A stretch of DNA of 64,000 nucleotides from Actinomycetales bacterium. GTDB taxonomy: Bacteria; Actinomycetota; Actinomycetes; Actinomycetales; Dermatophilaceae. The stretch spans positions 1 through 64,000 of the forward strand of contig PDRO01000007.1 in NCBI GenBank assembly GCA_002748155.1. Reading direction: 5' to 3'. The position numbers and the translations under genes were made by a program. Each line of letters starts with the position of its first letter. The first letter of the stretch is position 1. Shown here in pieces: positions 35,845-46,952 of the stretch. The notes beneath the pieces were generated by a model that made no database searches, was not told the DNA's origin, and saw only the letters and a list, made by a program, of their open reading frames with translations.

Positions 35845-37622
35845 ACCGTGTCTCCTGACGGCCGGTGCGTTGGGGTGAGCTCGCGGGCGCGAGTGCCGCT
35901 GGGCGGGTCGGTCGGGGTGTCCCAGGCGTCGTTGCGCGGGTCACCGGGGGGATAGAGGGGGTTGCCTCGCCCGTGCCGATACCACGGCACCTGCAGGGCC
36001 GGCAGCGGGGTGTTGCCGGCGATGAGGTCGGCGGCCTTCTCGGCGACCATCATCACCGGGGCGTAGATGTTGCCGTTCGTCACGAAGGGGAAGACCGAGG
36101 CGTCGACGACCCGCAGTCCCGAGGTGCCGTGCACTCGCATCGAGGTGGGTTCGACCACGGCCAGATCGTCCACGCCCATCCGGGCTGAACAAGAGGGGTG
36201 CAGGGCGGTCTCGGCGTCCGCGGCCACCCAGTCGAGGATCTCGTCGTCGGATTCGACGGCCGGGCCGGGCGAGATCTCCCCACCGCTGAAGGCAGCGAAC
36301 GCCGGCTGGTCGAGGATGTGCCGGGCGGCGCGCACCATCTCCACCCACTCCCGTCGGTCGGTCTCGGTGGACAGGTAGTTGAACCGGACCGCCGGATGGG
36401 TGAACGGGTCGGTGTTGCGGATTCGCACCGAGCCGCGGGTATCGGCATACATCGGTCCGATATGGACCTGATAGCCGTGCACGCCGTGCTCGCTCTCGGC
36501 CGGTTTCGAGCCGTCATAGCGGATCGCGATCGGGAGGAAATGGAACATGAGGTTGGGCCAGGCGACGTGGTCGTTGGAGCGGATGAAACCACCCGCTTCG
36601 AAGTGGTTCGACGCCCCGACCCCACGCCGGCCGAGCAGCCACTCCAGCCCGATCCTGGGCTTGTGCCGGTGTGCCAGCCATGGGGCGATCGACACCGGTT
36701 GGGTACATGCGTGTTGCAGGTAGACCTCCAGGTGATCCTGCAGATTCGCGCCGACGCCGGGCAATTCGACGACCGGGTCGATCCCGATTCCGCGCAGGTG
36801 TGCCGGGTCGCCGATGCCGGCCAGTTGCAGCAGTTGCGGGGAGTTGAAGGCGCCGCCACAGAGGATGACCTCGCCGGCCTCCACGGTGCGGCGCAGTCGC
36901 CCTGCTCGCAGATAGTCGACGCCGGTGCACCGAGTGCCCTGCATCCGCAGTCCGGTGACCATGGCCAGGGTCTCGATCCGCAGGTTGCGGCGGTTGCGGA
37001 CCGGGTGGAGATAGGCTCGGGAGGCCGACAGCCGTCGCCCGCGGTGCACGTTGCGGTCGAACTTGGCGAAACCCTCCTGCCGGTAACCGTTGACGTCATC
37101 GGTCAACGGGTAGCCGGCCTGTTGCACCGCTTCGAAGAAGGCCCCGAACAGGGCAGACGTCGCCGGCCCGCGCTCGAGGACGAGTGGCCCGGATCCGCCG
37201 CGCCAGGCGTCGGCGCCGGCCAGGCAGGTCTCCATGCGTTTGAAGTAGGGCAGGCAGTGGGCGTAGTCCCAGTGCGCGAGGCCGGGCTCGGCAGCCCAGC
37301 GTTCGTAGTCCATCGGGTTGCCGCGCTGGAAGATCATTCCGTTGATCGAGGACGACCCGCCGAGCACCTTGCCACGAGCGTGGAAGACTCTTCGACCACC
37401 GAGGTGGGGCTCGGGCTCGGATTCGTAGCACCAATCGTAGAACCGGCTGCCGATCGGGTACGGCAGGGCCGCCGGCATGTGGATGAACGGGTCGATCCGG
37501 GCGTCGCTGCGGCCGGCTTCCAGCACGAGCACCCGGACGGACGGGTCGGTGCTGAGCCGGTTGCCCAGGGCCGATCCGGCCGAGCCACCGCCGACGATGA
37601 CGTAGTCGTAGCGTTCACTCAC
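35841..37622 (-). CDS. betA: Choline dehydrogenase (GMC oxidoreductase)
   Basis: A 593-residue FAD enzyme oxidising choline to betaine aldehyde. The dinucleotide loop is [18 protein letters not shown] near the start, then [35 protein letters not shown] and the C-terminal catalytic region [12 protein letters not shown] with [13 protein letters not shown]. The GTG at 37622 overlaps the betB stop (GTGA). It is in the middle of betB-betA-betT. The C-terminal ~35 residues are Pro/Asp-rich and specific to this type. Confidence 0.93.
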   Translation of the reverse strand: MSERYDYVIVGGGSAGSALGNRLSTDPSVRVLVLEAGRSDARIDPFIHMPAALPYPIGSRFYDWCYESEPEPHLGGRRVFHARGKVLGGSSSINGMIFQRGNPMDYERWAAEPGLAHWDYAHCLPYFKRMETCLAGADAWRGGSGPLVLERGPATSALFGAFFEAVQQAGYPLTDDVNGYRQEGFAKFDRNVHRGRRLSASRAYLHPVRNRRNLRIETLAMVTGLRMQGTRCTGVDYLRAGRLRRTVEAGEVILCGGAFNSPQLLQLAGIGDPAHLRGIGIDPVVELPGVGANLQDHLEVYLQHACTQPVSIAPWLAHRHKPRIGLEWLLGRRGVGASNHFEAGGFIRSNDHVAWPNLMFHFLPIAIRYDGSKPAESEHGVHGYQVHIGPMYADTRGSVRIRNTDPFTHPAVRFNYLSTETDRREWVEMVRAARHILDQPAFAAFSGGEISPGPAVESDDEILDWVAADAETALHPSCSARMGVDDLAVVEPTSMRVHGTSGLRVVDASVFPFVTNGNIYAPVMMVAEKAADLIAGNTPLPALQVPWYRHGRGNPLYPPGDPRNDAWDTPTDPPSGTRARELTPTHRPSGDTV

Positions 37623-39136
37623 TGCTGAGCTCCCTCGATGCGGTTGGCGAACCAGCGGGCGGGCGCCGGTCTGGTGTTGTGCCAGATGTGTTTGGTCTCG
37701 CGGTATTCGTCCAGCCCGGCCAGCCCCAACTCGCGTCCGATGCCGGACTGTTTGAAGCCACCCCACTCGGCTGCCGGCACGTAGGGGTGGTAGTCGTTGA
37801 TCCACACTGTGCCGTGTCGCAGGCGGGCCGCGACCCGCTCGGCACGCCCGGCATGCTCACTCCACACTGCCCCGGCGAGGCCGTAGATGGTGTCGTTGGC
37901 CAGCGCCACCGCAGCATCCTCCGCAGCGTCCCGGTCGGCACCCGCGAAAGTCTCGACAGTGAGCACCGGGCCGAAGGACTCGTCGTGAACGCATCTCATA
38001 TCGGGGGTACACCGGTCGAGGATCGTCGGCAGGTAGTAGAACCCGGATGCGTATGCCGGGTCCGCGGGGGCAGCGCCGCCGCAGCGCAGCACGGCACCGT
38101 CCGAGACGGCGTCGGCGACATAGGCCGCCACCTTGTCGCGGTGTTGCGCACTGATCAGCGGGCCGGTCTCGGCCTGCTGATCGAAGGGGCCACCGAGGCG
38201 GATGTCCCGGGCTCGAGCGACCAGGGTGTCGACGACCGTATCGTGAATGCTCTCCTCGACGATCAGTCGCGCTCCGGCAGAGCAGACCTGTCCGGAGTCG
38301 AGGAAGACCGCGGTGAGCGCGTTGTCGATGGCTGCGGGCAGGTCGGCGTCGGCGAAGATGACGTTGGGGTTCTTTCCGCCCAGTTCCAGGGCCACCTTCT
38401 TGACCGTGTCGGCCGCCGCACGCATGATCGCGCGACCGGTGGCCAACCCACCGGTGAAGGACACCAGGTCGACCCGTTCGTCGGCGACCAGCGCTGCACC
38501 GGCTTCGGCACCTGACCCGAGGACGAGATTGGCGACTCCGTCGGGCAACCCCGCCTCGCTGAGCGCCTGCATGAGCCAGATCGCGGTGCTGGGGGTGAGC
38601 TCGCTCGGCTTGAGCACGAACGTGTTCCCGGCCGCAAGCGCGGGCGCCACCTTCCAGGAGGTCTGCAGCAGCGGGTAGTTCCACGGCGTGATCAGGGCAC
38701 ACACCCCGACCGGCTCGTGCACGATCTTGCTGGCGACGGCCGGATTCCCCGTGTCGACAACCCGGCCGGCATCGACGCCGGCCAGATCGGCGTAGTGCCG
38801 GAACACACTGACGACGTCGTCGACGTCGATCTCCGACTCGACGAGACGCTTGCCGGTGTCCAACGACTCCAGGCGAGCCACCGCATCCTTGTCGGCGACC
38901 AGACGATCAGCGACGCGACGGAGCACTTCGGCTCGCTCCCGGGCCGGGGTGTCCGGCCACGGGCCGTGGTCGAAGGCGGAGCGGCCGGCGGCGACGGCCG
39001 CGCTCGAATCGCGCGCGGATGCCTCACTGACAGTAGCTACTTCGCTGCCATCGGCTGGACAACGGATCGTGCGGGTGGCCCCCGATCGGGCGGCCTGCCA
39101 AGCCCCGCCGATGAACAGGGATTTCGGTTCGGGCAC
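37619..39136 (-). CDS. betB: Betaine-aldehyde dehydrogenase
   Basis: A 505-residue NAD(P)+ aldehyde dehydrogenase that turns betaine aldehyde into the osmoprotectant glycine betaine. Seen are [20 protein letters not shown], the general-base Glu in [11 protein letters not shown] (about 251), and the catalytic Cys in [12 protein letters not shown] (about 285). I chose the GTG at 39136 because GAGGGAG lies seven bases upstream; the open frame continues 53 codons further. No betI repressor gene adjoins. It is first in the bet operon, divergent from the M3 peptidase gene. Confidence 0.93.
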   Translation of the reverse strand: MPEPKSLFIGGAWQAARSGATRTIRCPADGSEVATVSEASARDSSAAVAAGRSAFDHGPWPDTPARERAEVLRRVADRLVADKDAVARLESLDTGKRLVESEIDVDDVVSVFRHYADLAGVDAGRVVDTGNPAVASKIVHEPVGVCALITPWNYPLLQTSWKVAPALAAGNTFVLKPSELTPSTAIWLMQALSEAGLPDGVANLVLGSGAEAGAALVADERVDLVSFTGGLATGRAIMRAAADTVKKVALELGGKNPNVIFADADLPAAIDNALTAVFLDSGQVCSAGARLIVEESIHDTVVDTLVARARDIRLGGPFDQQAETGPLISAQHRDKVAAYVADAVSDGAVLRCGGAAPADPAYASGFYYLPTILDRCTPDMRCVHDESFGPVLTVETFAGADRDAAEDAAVALANDTIYGLAGAVWSEHAGRAERVAARLRHGTVWINDYHPYVPAAEWGGFKQSGIGRELGLAGLDEYRETKHIWHNTRPAPARWFANRIEGAQQ

Positions 39137-39294
39137 AGTTGGGCTCCCTCGGTTGGTTCCGGGTGGATCCGACTTAGTCTTGCCGACCTGGGCGAGCATC
39201 GCCACTTCGCTGCCGGTCTTGGCGAGTCGGGTCGCGCTGGTTTCGGGAGGCTCCCCGGGTGCGGAAACAGCCCGCCCGGGCCCAGGAAACGGCA

Positions 39295-39300
39295 TAGATT
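39295..39300 (+). promoter_or_regulatory. -10 box of a leaderless peptidase transcript
   Basis: TAGATT is exactly six bases before the GTG at 39307, putting the first transcribed base at the start codon. No ribosome-binding site is seen. Confidence 0.55.
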
Positions 39301-39306
39301 GGGCCT

Positions 39307-41259
<1,953 letters not shown>

Positions 41260-41274
41260 CGACAGGTGGGTGGG

Positions 41275-41574
41275 ATGAGCGAGCGGGCAGAGCAGCAGCG
41301 GGTCACGGTCTTCGTGCGGGGCCACGTGCAAGGAGTGGGTTTCCGCTGGTGGACCAGGGCCCGGGCGCTGGAGCTCGGGCTGGCCGGGCATGCCCGCAAT
41401 CTCGGCGACGGTCGGGTCGAGGTCGTCGCCCAGGGGCCGGTGGAATCGGTCGAGCGACTCGTTCAGCTGCTGCAGGAGCAGCCGTCCAGCGCGCGCCGTC
41501 CCGGCCGGGTCTCTGGTGCCGTCTGTCAGTACGCGTCAATGCGCGACGGGGTCTCGGGTTTCCGCGAGCTGTGA
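41275..41574 (+). CDS. acyP: Acylphosphatase
   Basis: A 99-residue enzyme that hydrolyses acyl phosphates. The active-site loop GHVQGVGFRWWTR supplies the conserved Arg at about 23, and the Asn lies in ARNLGDGRVEVVAQGP. The C-terminal part is slightly longer than usual, ending in GVSGFREL. In actinobacteria this gene commonly precedes smc. The ATG at 41275 has GGTGGG just upstream. Confidence 0.93.
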   Translation: MSERAEQQRVTVFVRGHVQGVGFRWWTRARALELGLAGHARNLGDGRVEVVAQGPVESVERLVQLLQEQPSSARRPGRVSGAVCQYASMRDGVSGFREL

Positions 41575-41652
41575 GACGGCGGTCGACCGGCACGGGCGGA
41601 CGAGGACCCGGCTCGTGCAGGTGCTTGCTTCAGCCCGGGCGGTGGCGCGGCA

Positions 41653-41658
41653 TACTCT
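41653..41658 (+). promoter_or_regulatory. Candidate -10 box of chorismate mutase gene
   Basis: TACTCT is seven bases before the GTG at 41666 and overlaps a GGCATAC word (41649-41655). It implies a zero- or one-base leader. Confidence 0.45.
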
Positions 41659-41665
41659 CGGTCGT

Positions 41666-42016
41666 GTGACTGACCTCCCTCCCGAGCTCCTTCGGTTACG
41701 TGCCAGCATCGACAATCTCGACGCGGCGTTGGTGCATCTGCTTGCCGAGCGGTTCCGGTGCACCCAACAGGTTGGCGAGCTCAAAGCCAGTCGGGGATTG
41801 CCACCATCGGATCGGGTCCGTGAGGAAGCTCAGATGGCGCGGTTGCGTCGATTGGCCGAACAGTCCGGTCTCGATCCGGTGTTCGCGGAGAAGGTCTTGG
41901 CTTTCATCATCGCCGAGGTGATCCGCAACCATGGGGTGATCGCCGGTCATCATGAGGATTCGGGTCCCTCTCAGGATGCGGGTCATCGGCCATCCACGCG
42001 GCCGAACGCGACCTGA
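41666..42016 (+). CDS. Chorismate mutase (AroQ type)
   Basis: A 116-residue helical protein with the AroQ pattern: LRLRASIDNLDAALVHLLAE (the R..ID..D..L..LL helix), FRCTQQVGELKASRG with the catalytic Lys, then DRVREEAQMARLRRLAEQSG and VFAEKVLAFIIAEVIRNH. It rearranges chorismate to prephenate for Phe and Tyr. The last 20 residues are disordered. Its place between acyP and smc is not usual for this enzyme. Confidence 0.9.
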   Translation: MTDLPPELLRLRASIDNLDAALVHLLAERFRCTQQVGELKASRGLPPSDRVREEAQMARLRRLAEQSGLDPVFAEKVLAFIIAEVIRNHGVIAGHHEDSGPSQDAGHRPSTRPNAT

Positions 42017-42141
42017 ACCGCGTGCGTCTCGGTCGGGCGAGTTGGCCGGCCAGTGAGCGCCACGCGGGTAGCCTGAGCCAGATCCCCCGGCCACCGACTG
42101 GGTGATCCGACCAGCCGACCGGGACCGTGTGAGGGGACTGC

Positions 42142-45100
42142 GTGTACGTCAAGAGCATGACGCTCAAGGGCTTCAAGTCCTTCGCGTCGGCGACCACGCT
42201 GCGCCTCGAGCCGGGCATCACCTGCATTGTCGGGCCCAACGGTTCGGGCAAGAGCAACGTCGTCGACGCGCTCGCCTGGGTGATGGGGGAGCAGGGGGCC
42301 AAGAGCCTGCGTGGCGGCAAGATGGAAGACGTCATCTTCGCCGGCACGGCCGGCCGACCGCCGCTCGGCCGGGCCGAGGTCAGCTTGACCATCGACAACA
42401 CCGACGGGGCGCTACCGATCGACTACACGGAGGTGACGATCAGCCGGACCATGTTCCGCAGCGGCGGCTCCGACTATGCGATCAACGGCACCACGTGTCG
42501 GCTGCTCGACATCCAGGAGTTGCTCTCCGACAGCGGGATCGGACGCGAGATGCACGTCATCGTCGGTCAGGGCCAGCTCGACTCGGTGTTGCGCGCCACA
42601 CCCGAGGAGCGCCGGGGCTTCATCGAAGAGGCCGCCGGCGTGCTCAAGCACCGTAAGCGTAAGGAACGGGCGCTGCGCAAGCTCGACGCGATGGAGGCCA
42701 ATCTCAACCGCGTGCAGGATCTCACCACCGAGATCCGCCGGCAGTTGGGGCCGCTCGGGCGCCAGGCCGAGACCGCTCGCCGCGCGGGAATCATCCAAGC
42801 TGAGGTTCGAGATGCCCGGCTGCGACTGATTGCCGACGATCTCGTGCAGCTCACCGCCACGCTTGAGCAGGAGGTGGCCGACGAAACCGCGTTGATCGCG
42901 CGGCGCACCGAGGTCGAGGCCGAGCTGGCCGTTCTCGGCGGCCGACTCCAGTCCCTGGAGTCCGAGGTCGAGGCAGCCCGGCCCGAGTTGGCGGCAGCTC
43001 AGGAGCGGTGGTTCGCCCTGCGTCGACTCGTCGAGCGACTGTCGGCGACGGCCACCCTCGCCGGGGAACGGGTGCGGCTCCTGGCCGACGACGAGGCCGC
43101 GGACGCCGACAACGTGGCACTCGGCCGCGATCCGGAAGCACTCCGGGCGCAAGCCGTCGAACAACGCGAGCAGCACACCGCCCTGATTGCCGACATCCAG
43201 GTGGTTGCCGCTCAGGTCGCCGACGCGGTCGCCGCACGCAGCGAGGCCGAGAGCCGGTATGCCGCGGAGCAGGCTCGGATCGCCGGTCTCGTGCGGGCGG
43301 CCGCCGACCGGCGCGAGGGTCTGGCCCGGCTGGCCGGAGAGGTCGCGGCCAGGCAGTCGAAGATCGATGCCGGCGAGGCCGAGATCGGCCGGCTTCGCGA
43401 GGTCGTCGCCGAGTCGCAAGCCCGGGCGAATGCCGCCGAGCGCCGATTCGCCGAGCTCGAGGCCGAGGTCGCCGCCGGTGAAGCCGGTGAGGAAGGCCTG
43501 GATGCGGCATACGAGCAGGCGGCCGCCGATCTGGCGGCACTGGAAGCCGAAGCCGGGACACTGCGGGAGCAGGAACTCGCGGCCGAGCACGACCGGCGGG
43601 CTGGGATGGCCCGGATCGAAGCGTTGGAGCTCAGCCTGGCCCGCAAGGACGGCGCTGCCGCTTTGATCGACGTGCAGGCCCGCGGTCTGGTCGGCTCCGT
43701 CGCCCAGCTCGTAAACGTCGAGCCTGGCCACGAGACCGCGATCGCGGCAGCGCTCGGCTGGGCGGCCGATGCTCTCGTCTTCGACTCCGCCGATCGGGCG
43801 GCTCAGGCAATCGAGACGCTGCGGGCTGCCGATTCCGGCCGGGCGGGACTGCTCGTCGCAGAGACGGCACGTGAGGTCGATCCACCGCAGGGTCAGCTGC
43901 CGTCCGGGGCTCGTCGGGCCCGGGACGTGGTCAGCTGTTCCGACGACCTGCGACCGGTCGTCGAGCAGCTACTCGACCAGGTTCTGCTGGTGACGGACAA
44001 CACCCAGGCTCAGGAAGCGGTGGCTGCCGGGCGGATCGGTGTGACTCCCGATGGTGACGTCTTCGCTCCAGGTTTCGTGCTCGGCGGCAGTGACGCTGGC
44101 CCGAGCGTGCTGGAACTGAACAGGGCCCTCGATTCGGCACGCGAACAGGTCGCGAACGCTACCCGATCTGGTGAAGCAGCAACGTTCACGCTGGCGGGTC
44201 TGCGTGATCGGATCGGGCAAGCACGCGACACCGTCGACGCGGCGTTGGAACGCCTGCACGAATCGGACGCGCGGATGGCTGGGGTCGGCGAACAGCTCGG
44301 AGCCTTGGGCAGCGCAGCTCGCAGCGCCCGCACCGAGGCCCAACGAACCGAGGCCGCGATCGCTGCTGCGCTGCCGGCGCTGGACGCTGATCGGGCTGCC
44401 TACGCCGAGTTGGCCGAACGACTGGCGCGAGCCAGCGAGACCGACACCGAAGACACCGAACCCGATCTGTCGCTTCGTGACGGCCTAGAGGCAGCAGCAG
44501 CCGCTGCCCGGGCGCACGAGACGGAAACCCGTCTGGCCCTGCGCACCGGGGAGGAACGGGCGCGAGCGATCCGGGACCGAGCAGACGCCTTGGATGCTGC
44601 GGCTGACGCCGAACTCGCCGCGCGTGAGCGCCAGGCGGCTCGGCGGGCCCGACGGATCCGTGAGGTCACGGTCGCGACAGCCGTTCGGCAAGCAGCGGCA
44701 TACGCGGCCGAGCGCATCCGTGACAGCGCCGAGCTCGCTGACACCGCCCGCAAAGAGGGCGAACGAGCTCGCACCGTCCGCGACGAGCAACTCGTGCTGG
44801 TGCGGCGCGAGATGTCGCTGCGGCAGGACGAGTTACGCGAGCTCACCGACTCGGTGCACCGGGACGAGGTGGCCCGCACCCAGCAACGACTGCGTATCGA
44901 AGCGCTACAACACCGGGCGATGGAGGAATACGGCATCGACGAGCAGACCCTCGTCGAGGAGTTCGGCCCGCACCTGCCCGTCCCCGTGTTACTCGCACCC
45001 GGCCAGTCGGGCACTGACCAGGCGCCGGATCCGCCCGGGCAACCGTTCGTCCGCGAGGTCCAGGAGAAGCGCCTCCGCGCAGCCGAACGGAAGCTCAGCT

Positions 45101-45720
45101 CGCTCGGGCGGATTAACCCGTTGGCGCTCGAGGAGTATGCCGCGCTCGAGGAGCGACACGCGTTCCTCACCACCCAGTTGGAGGATCTCAAGGCGAGCAA
45201 ACGAGACCTGCTCGACATCGTCCGGGAGATCGACGACCGAGTCGAGCAGGCCTTCGCCTCGGCGTTCGCCGACACGGCCGAGCAGTTCGGACAGGTCTTC
45301 GCGCGGCTCTTCCCGGGTGGGGAAGGCAGATTGACCCTCACCGATCCGGGTGATCTGCTGACCACCGGACTGGAGGTCGAAGCACGGCCTCCCGGCAAGA
45401 AGATCAAACGGTTGTCCCTGTTATCCGGAGGAGAGCGTTCGCTGGTCGCCGTGGCCCTGCTCGTGGCCATTTTCAAGGCCCGGCCCAGCCCGTTCTACAT
45501 CATGGACGAAGTAGAGGCTGCTCTCGACGACGCCAACCTCGGCCGATTGCTCACCCTGTTCGCGGAATTGCGTGACTCGAGCCAACTCATCGTCATCACC
45601 CACCAGAAGAAGACGATGGAGATCGCCGACGCCCTCTACGGGGTGAGCATGCGTGGCGACGGGGTCACGGCCCTCGTCTCGCAGCGGTTGCGTGACGTGG
45701 CGGCAGTCGCCGCCGGTTGA
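42142..45720 (+). CDS. smc: Chromosome partition protein SMC
   Basis: A 1192-residue condensin ATPase. The N-terminal Walker A GPNGSGKSNVVDALAWV is near residues 32-48; two long Ala/Glu/Arg-rich coiled coils flank a hinge around 510-660 (GSVAQLVNVEPGHETAIAAA). The C-terminal head has signature LSGGERSLVAVALLVAIF and Walker B PFYIMDEVEAALDDANL. It needs ScpA/ScpB, not in this window. The GTG start has GTGAGGGGA upstream and the protein begins as in the family. Usually ftsY follows soon; here about 7 kb intervenes. Confidence 0.98.
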   Translation: MYVKSMTLKGFKSFASATTLRLEPGITCIVGPNGSGKSNVVDALAWVMGEQGAKSLRGGKMEDVIFAGTAGRPPLGRAEVSLTIDNTDGALPIDYTEVTISRTMFRSGGSDYAINGTTCRLLDIQELLSDSGIGREMHVIVGQGQLDSVLRATPEERRGFIEEAAGVLKHRKRKERALRKLDAMEANLNRVQDLTTEIRRQLGPLGRQAETARRAGIIQAEVRDARLRLIADDLVQLTATLEQEVADETALIARRTEVEAELAVLGGRLQSLESEVEAARPELAAAQERWFALRRLVERLSATATLAGERVRLLADDEAADADNVALGRDPEALRAQAVEQREQHTALIADIQVVAAQVADAVAARSEAESRYAAEQARIAGLVRAAADRREGLARLAGEVAARQSKIDAGEAEIGRLREVVAESQARANAAERRFAELEAEVAAGEAGEEGLDAAYEQAAADLAALEAEAGTLREQELAAEHDRRAGMARIEALELSLARKDGAAALIDVQARGLVGSVAQLVNVEPGHETAIAAALGWAADALVFDSADRAAQAIETLRAADSGRAGLLVAETAREVDPPQGQLPSGARRARDVVSCSDDLRPVVEQLLDQVLLVTDNTQAQEAVAAGRIGVTPDGDVFAPGFVLGGSDAGPSVLELNRALDSAREQVANATRSGEAATFTLAGLRDRIGQARDTVDAALERLHESDARMAGVGEQLGALGSAARSARTEAQRTEAAIAAALPALDADRAAYAELAERLARASETDTEDTEPDLSLRDGLEAAAAAARAHETETRLALRTGEERARAIRDRADALDAAADAELAARERQAARRARRIREVTVATAVRQAAAYAAERIRDSAELADTARKEGERARTVRDEQLVLVRREMSLRQDELRELTDSVHRDEVARTQQRLRIEALQHRAMEEYGIDEQTLVEEFGPHLPVPVLLAPGQSGTDQAPDPPGQPFVREVQEKRLRAAERKLSSLGRINPLALEEYAALEERHAFLTTQLEDLKASKRDLLDIVREIDDRVEQAFASAFADTAEQFGQVFARLFPGGEGRLTLTDPGDLLTTGLEVEARPPGKKIKRLSLLSGGERSLVAVALLVAIFKARPSPFYIMDEVEAALDDANLGRLLTLFAELRDSSQLIVITHQKKTMEIADALYGVSMRGDGVTALVSQRLRDVAAVAAG

Positions 45721-45779
45721 GCCTGGCTCCGGCCGCGGACGGGCAACACGCGGGTCGGAGTCGGATGTCGCGATACCCG

Positions 45780-45796
45780 GGGTGGTTTTGCCACCC
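45780..45796 (+). terminator. Hairpin between smc and a small membrane-protein gene
   Basis: GGGTGG-TTTTG-CCACCC is a perfect 6-base stem 60 bases after smc and seven bases before the ATG at 45804. No T-run follows. It could be a weak smc terminator or could hide the next gene's ribosome-binding region. Confidence 0.35.
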
Positions 45797-45803
45797 TGGG
45801 GAC

Positions 45804-46007
45804 ATGGCGTCGGTGGTGTTCGGCATGATTCTCGTTCTGATGGTCGGCCTGGGTGTCATCATCCTGGTGGCTGTGCTGGCCCGTCGTGACGGGCGTGATC
45901 TGCTCACTCCCTGGGGGGAGGAAGTCGTCGCCAAGGTCCGGGAGCGCACGTCTCGGGCCTCCCCAGGTGACCAGGAGCCGCACTCGGGTCGGTCGATCAA
46001 TACTTGA
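45804..46007 (+). CDS. Small single-span membrane protein
   Basis: A 67-residue protein with one strong hydrophobic helix at residues ~3-26 (VVFGMILVLMVGLGVIILVA), then ARRDGRDLLTPWGEEVVAKV and a polar tail. No family is recognised; by the positive-inside rule the tail is cytoplasmic. It follows smc in the same direction and is convergent with the IclR gene. Codon use looks like its neighbours. The ribosome-binding site is weak (TGGGGAC). A real gene seems likely but is not proven. Confidence 0.6.
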   Translation: MASVVFGMILVLMVGLGVIILVAVLARRDGRDLLTPWGEEVVAKVRERTSRASPGDQEPHSGRSINT

Positions 46008-46055
46008 CTCCTGATGTGGTGGCAGAGCCGGCCCGGTCACGGCCGGGGTCGACGG

Positions 46056-46799
46056 CTACAGGTCTTTGCCGACTGCCTCGGCTGACTGCAAAACCAGGTT
46101 GCCGAGACTCGGCAACTCGGCTCGTCCGGCGAAGACGACCGCAATCGCCGCTCGGCAAGCTCCGGTGCGGTCGTATACCGGCGCAGCAACGGCCCGGAAA
46201 CCTTGGATGACCTCGCTGGAGCTGGTCGTCCAGCCGGTTCGTCGAGCGCGTTCGACTTCGGCGCGTTCGCCCGGGATCGCCGGGCTGCCAGCCAGCAGGG
46301 CAATGCCCGGCGCTCCCCGATCGACCGGGTGGCGCAGCCCTGGCCGGTAGCTCACGTGCGCGGCCGCCGTCGGCGGTTCGACGACTTCGACGGTCACGAC
46401 TTCCGCTCCGTGCCGGACGACGAGGAAAGCCGTCTTCTCGGCAGTGATCGCCAGGCGTAGGAGGTGAGGCCCGGCGATGGCCCGCAGCTGTGGCGTGAAC
46501 CGGCCAGCCAGGACGGCCAGCCCCGCGCCAGGCTGGTAGCGTCCGCGTTCGTCACGGGACAAGAGCCCGTGATCCTCGAGAGTGCGCAGCATCCGGTAAG
46601 TGATGGACCGGTGCAAGCCGAGTTGGCGGGCGATCTCGGCCACGCTCAGCGCCACCCCGGCTTCGCTGACGTGCTCGAGAACTCGGAGCCCGCGGTCCAG
46701 CGTTTGAGAGGCCGGGCGATCGGTTGGCCTGGCCCCGACACTTCGGGAAACCGGCTCAGGCGGATCGGTTGGTATCAGATGGGTCACGCGAGTTGCCAT
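46056..46799 (-). CDS. IclR-family transcriptional regulator
   Basis: A 247-residue regulator: after a ~35-residue polar head comes a winged helix (TLDRGLRVLEHVSEAG, IARQLGLHRSITYRMLRTLE) and an IclR effector domain (FLVVRHGAEVVTVEVVEP, YRPGLRHPVDRGAPGIALL). It is divergent from the liv-type ABC operon and probably controls it. I chose the ATG at 46799 with GTGAGGGG five bases upstream; a GTG six bases earlier is possible. Direct and inverted repeats lie in the divergent promoter region. The effector is unknown. Confidence 0.9.
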   Translation of the reverse strand: MATRVTHLIPTDPPEPVSRSVGARPTDRPASQTLDRGLRVLEHVSEAGVALSVAEIARQLGLHRSITYRMLRTLEDHGLLSRDERGRYQPGAGLAVLAGRFTPQLRAIAGPHLLRLAITAEKTAFLVVRHGAEVVTVEVVEPPTAAAHVSYRPGLRHPVDRGAPGIALLAGSPAIPGERAEVERARRTGWTTSSSEVIQGFRAVAAPVYDRTGACRAAIAVVFAGRAELPSLGNLVLQSAEAVGKDL

Positions 46800-46834
46800 C
46801 GGCACCCCTCACCAATACAGTAGCGGCACTCACC

Positions 46835-46866
46835 TATCGAGCGGACCTGTCCGATTATAGAGCGGA
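46835..46866. promoter_or_regulatory. Candidate operator of the liv-type operon
   Basis: TATCGAGCGGA (46835-46845) and TATAGAGCGGA (46856-46866) are direct repeats matching at 10 of 11 positions and offset by 21 bases, two helical turns. Between them CGGAC-CT-GTCCG (46842-46853) forms an inverted repeat. The site lies between the divergent IclR gene and the transporter. Confidence 0.5.
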
Positions 46867-46952
46867 AAGGGCTCGGGGGGGACAGGGGTAGATGCGGAAT
46901 ACCTCGAACTAACACCAGGCCCCGGACAACCGGGGCACCAGTAGGAGGCGAC

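Noticed and set aside
36198..37628. A 476-codon plus-strand open frame opposite betA
   Set aside because: The betA frame carries all FAD-enzyme motifs, while this one has none.
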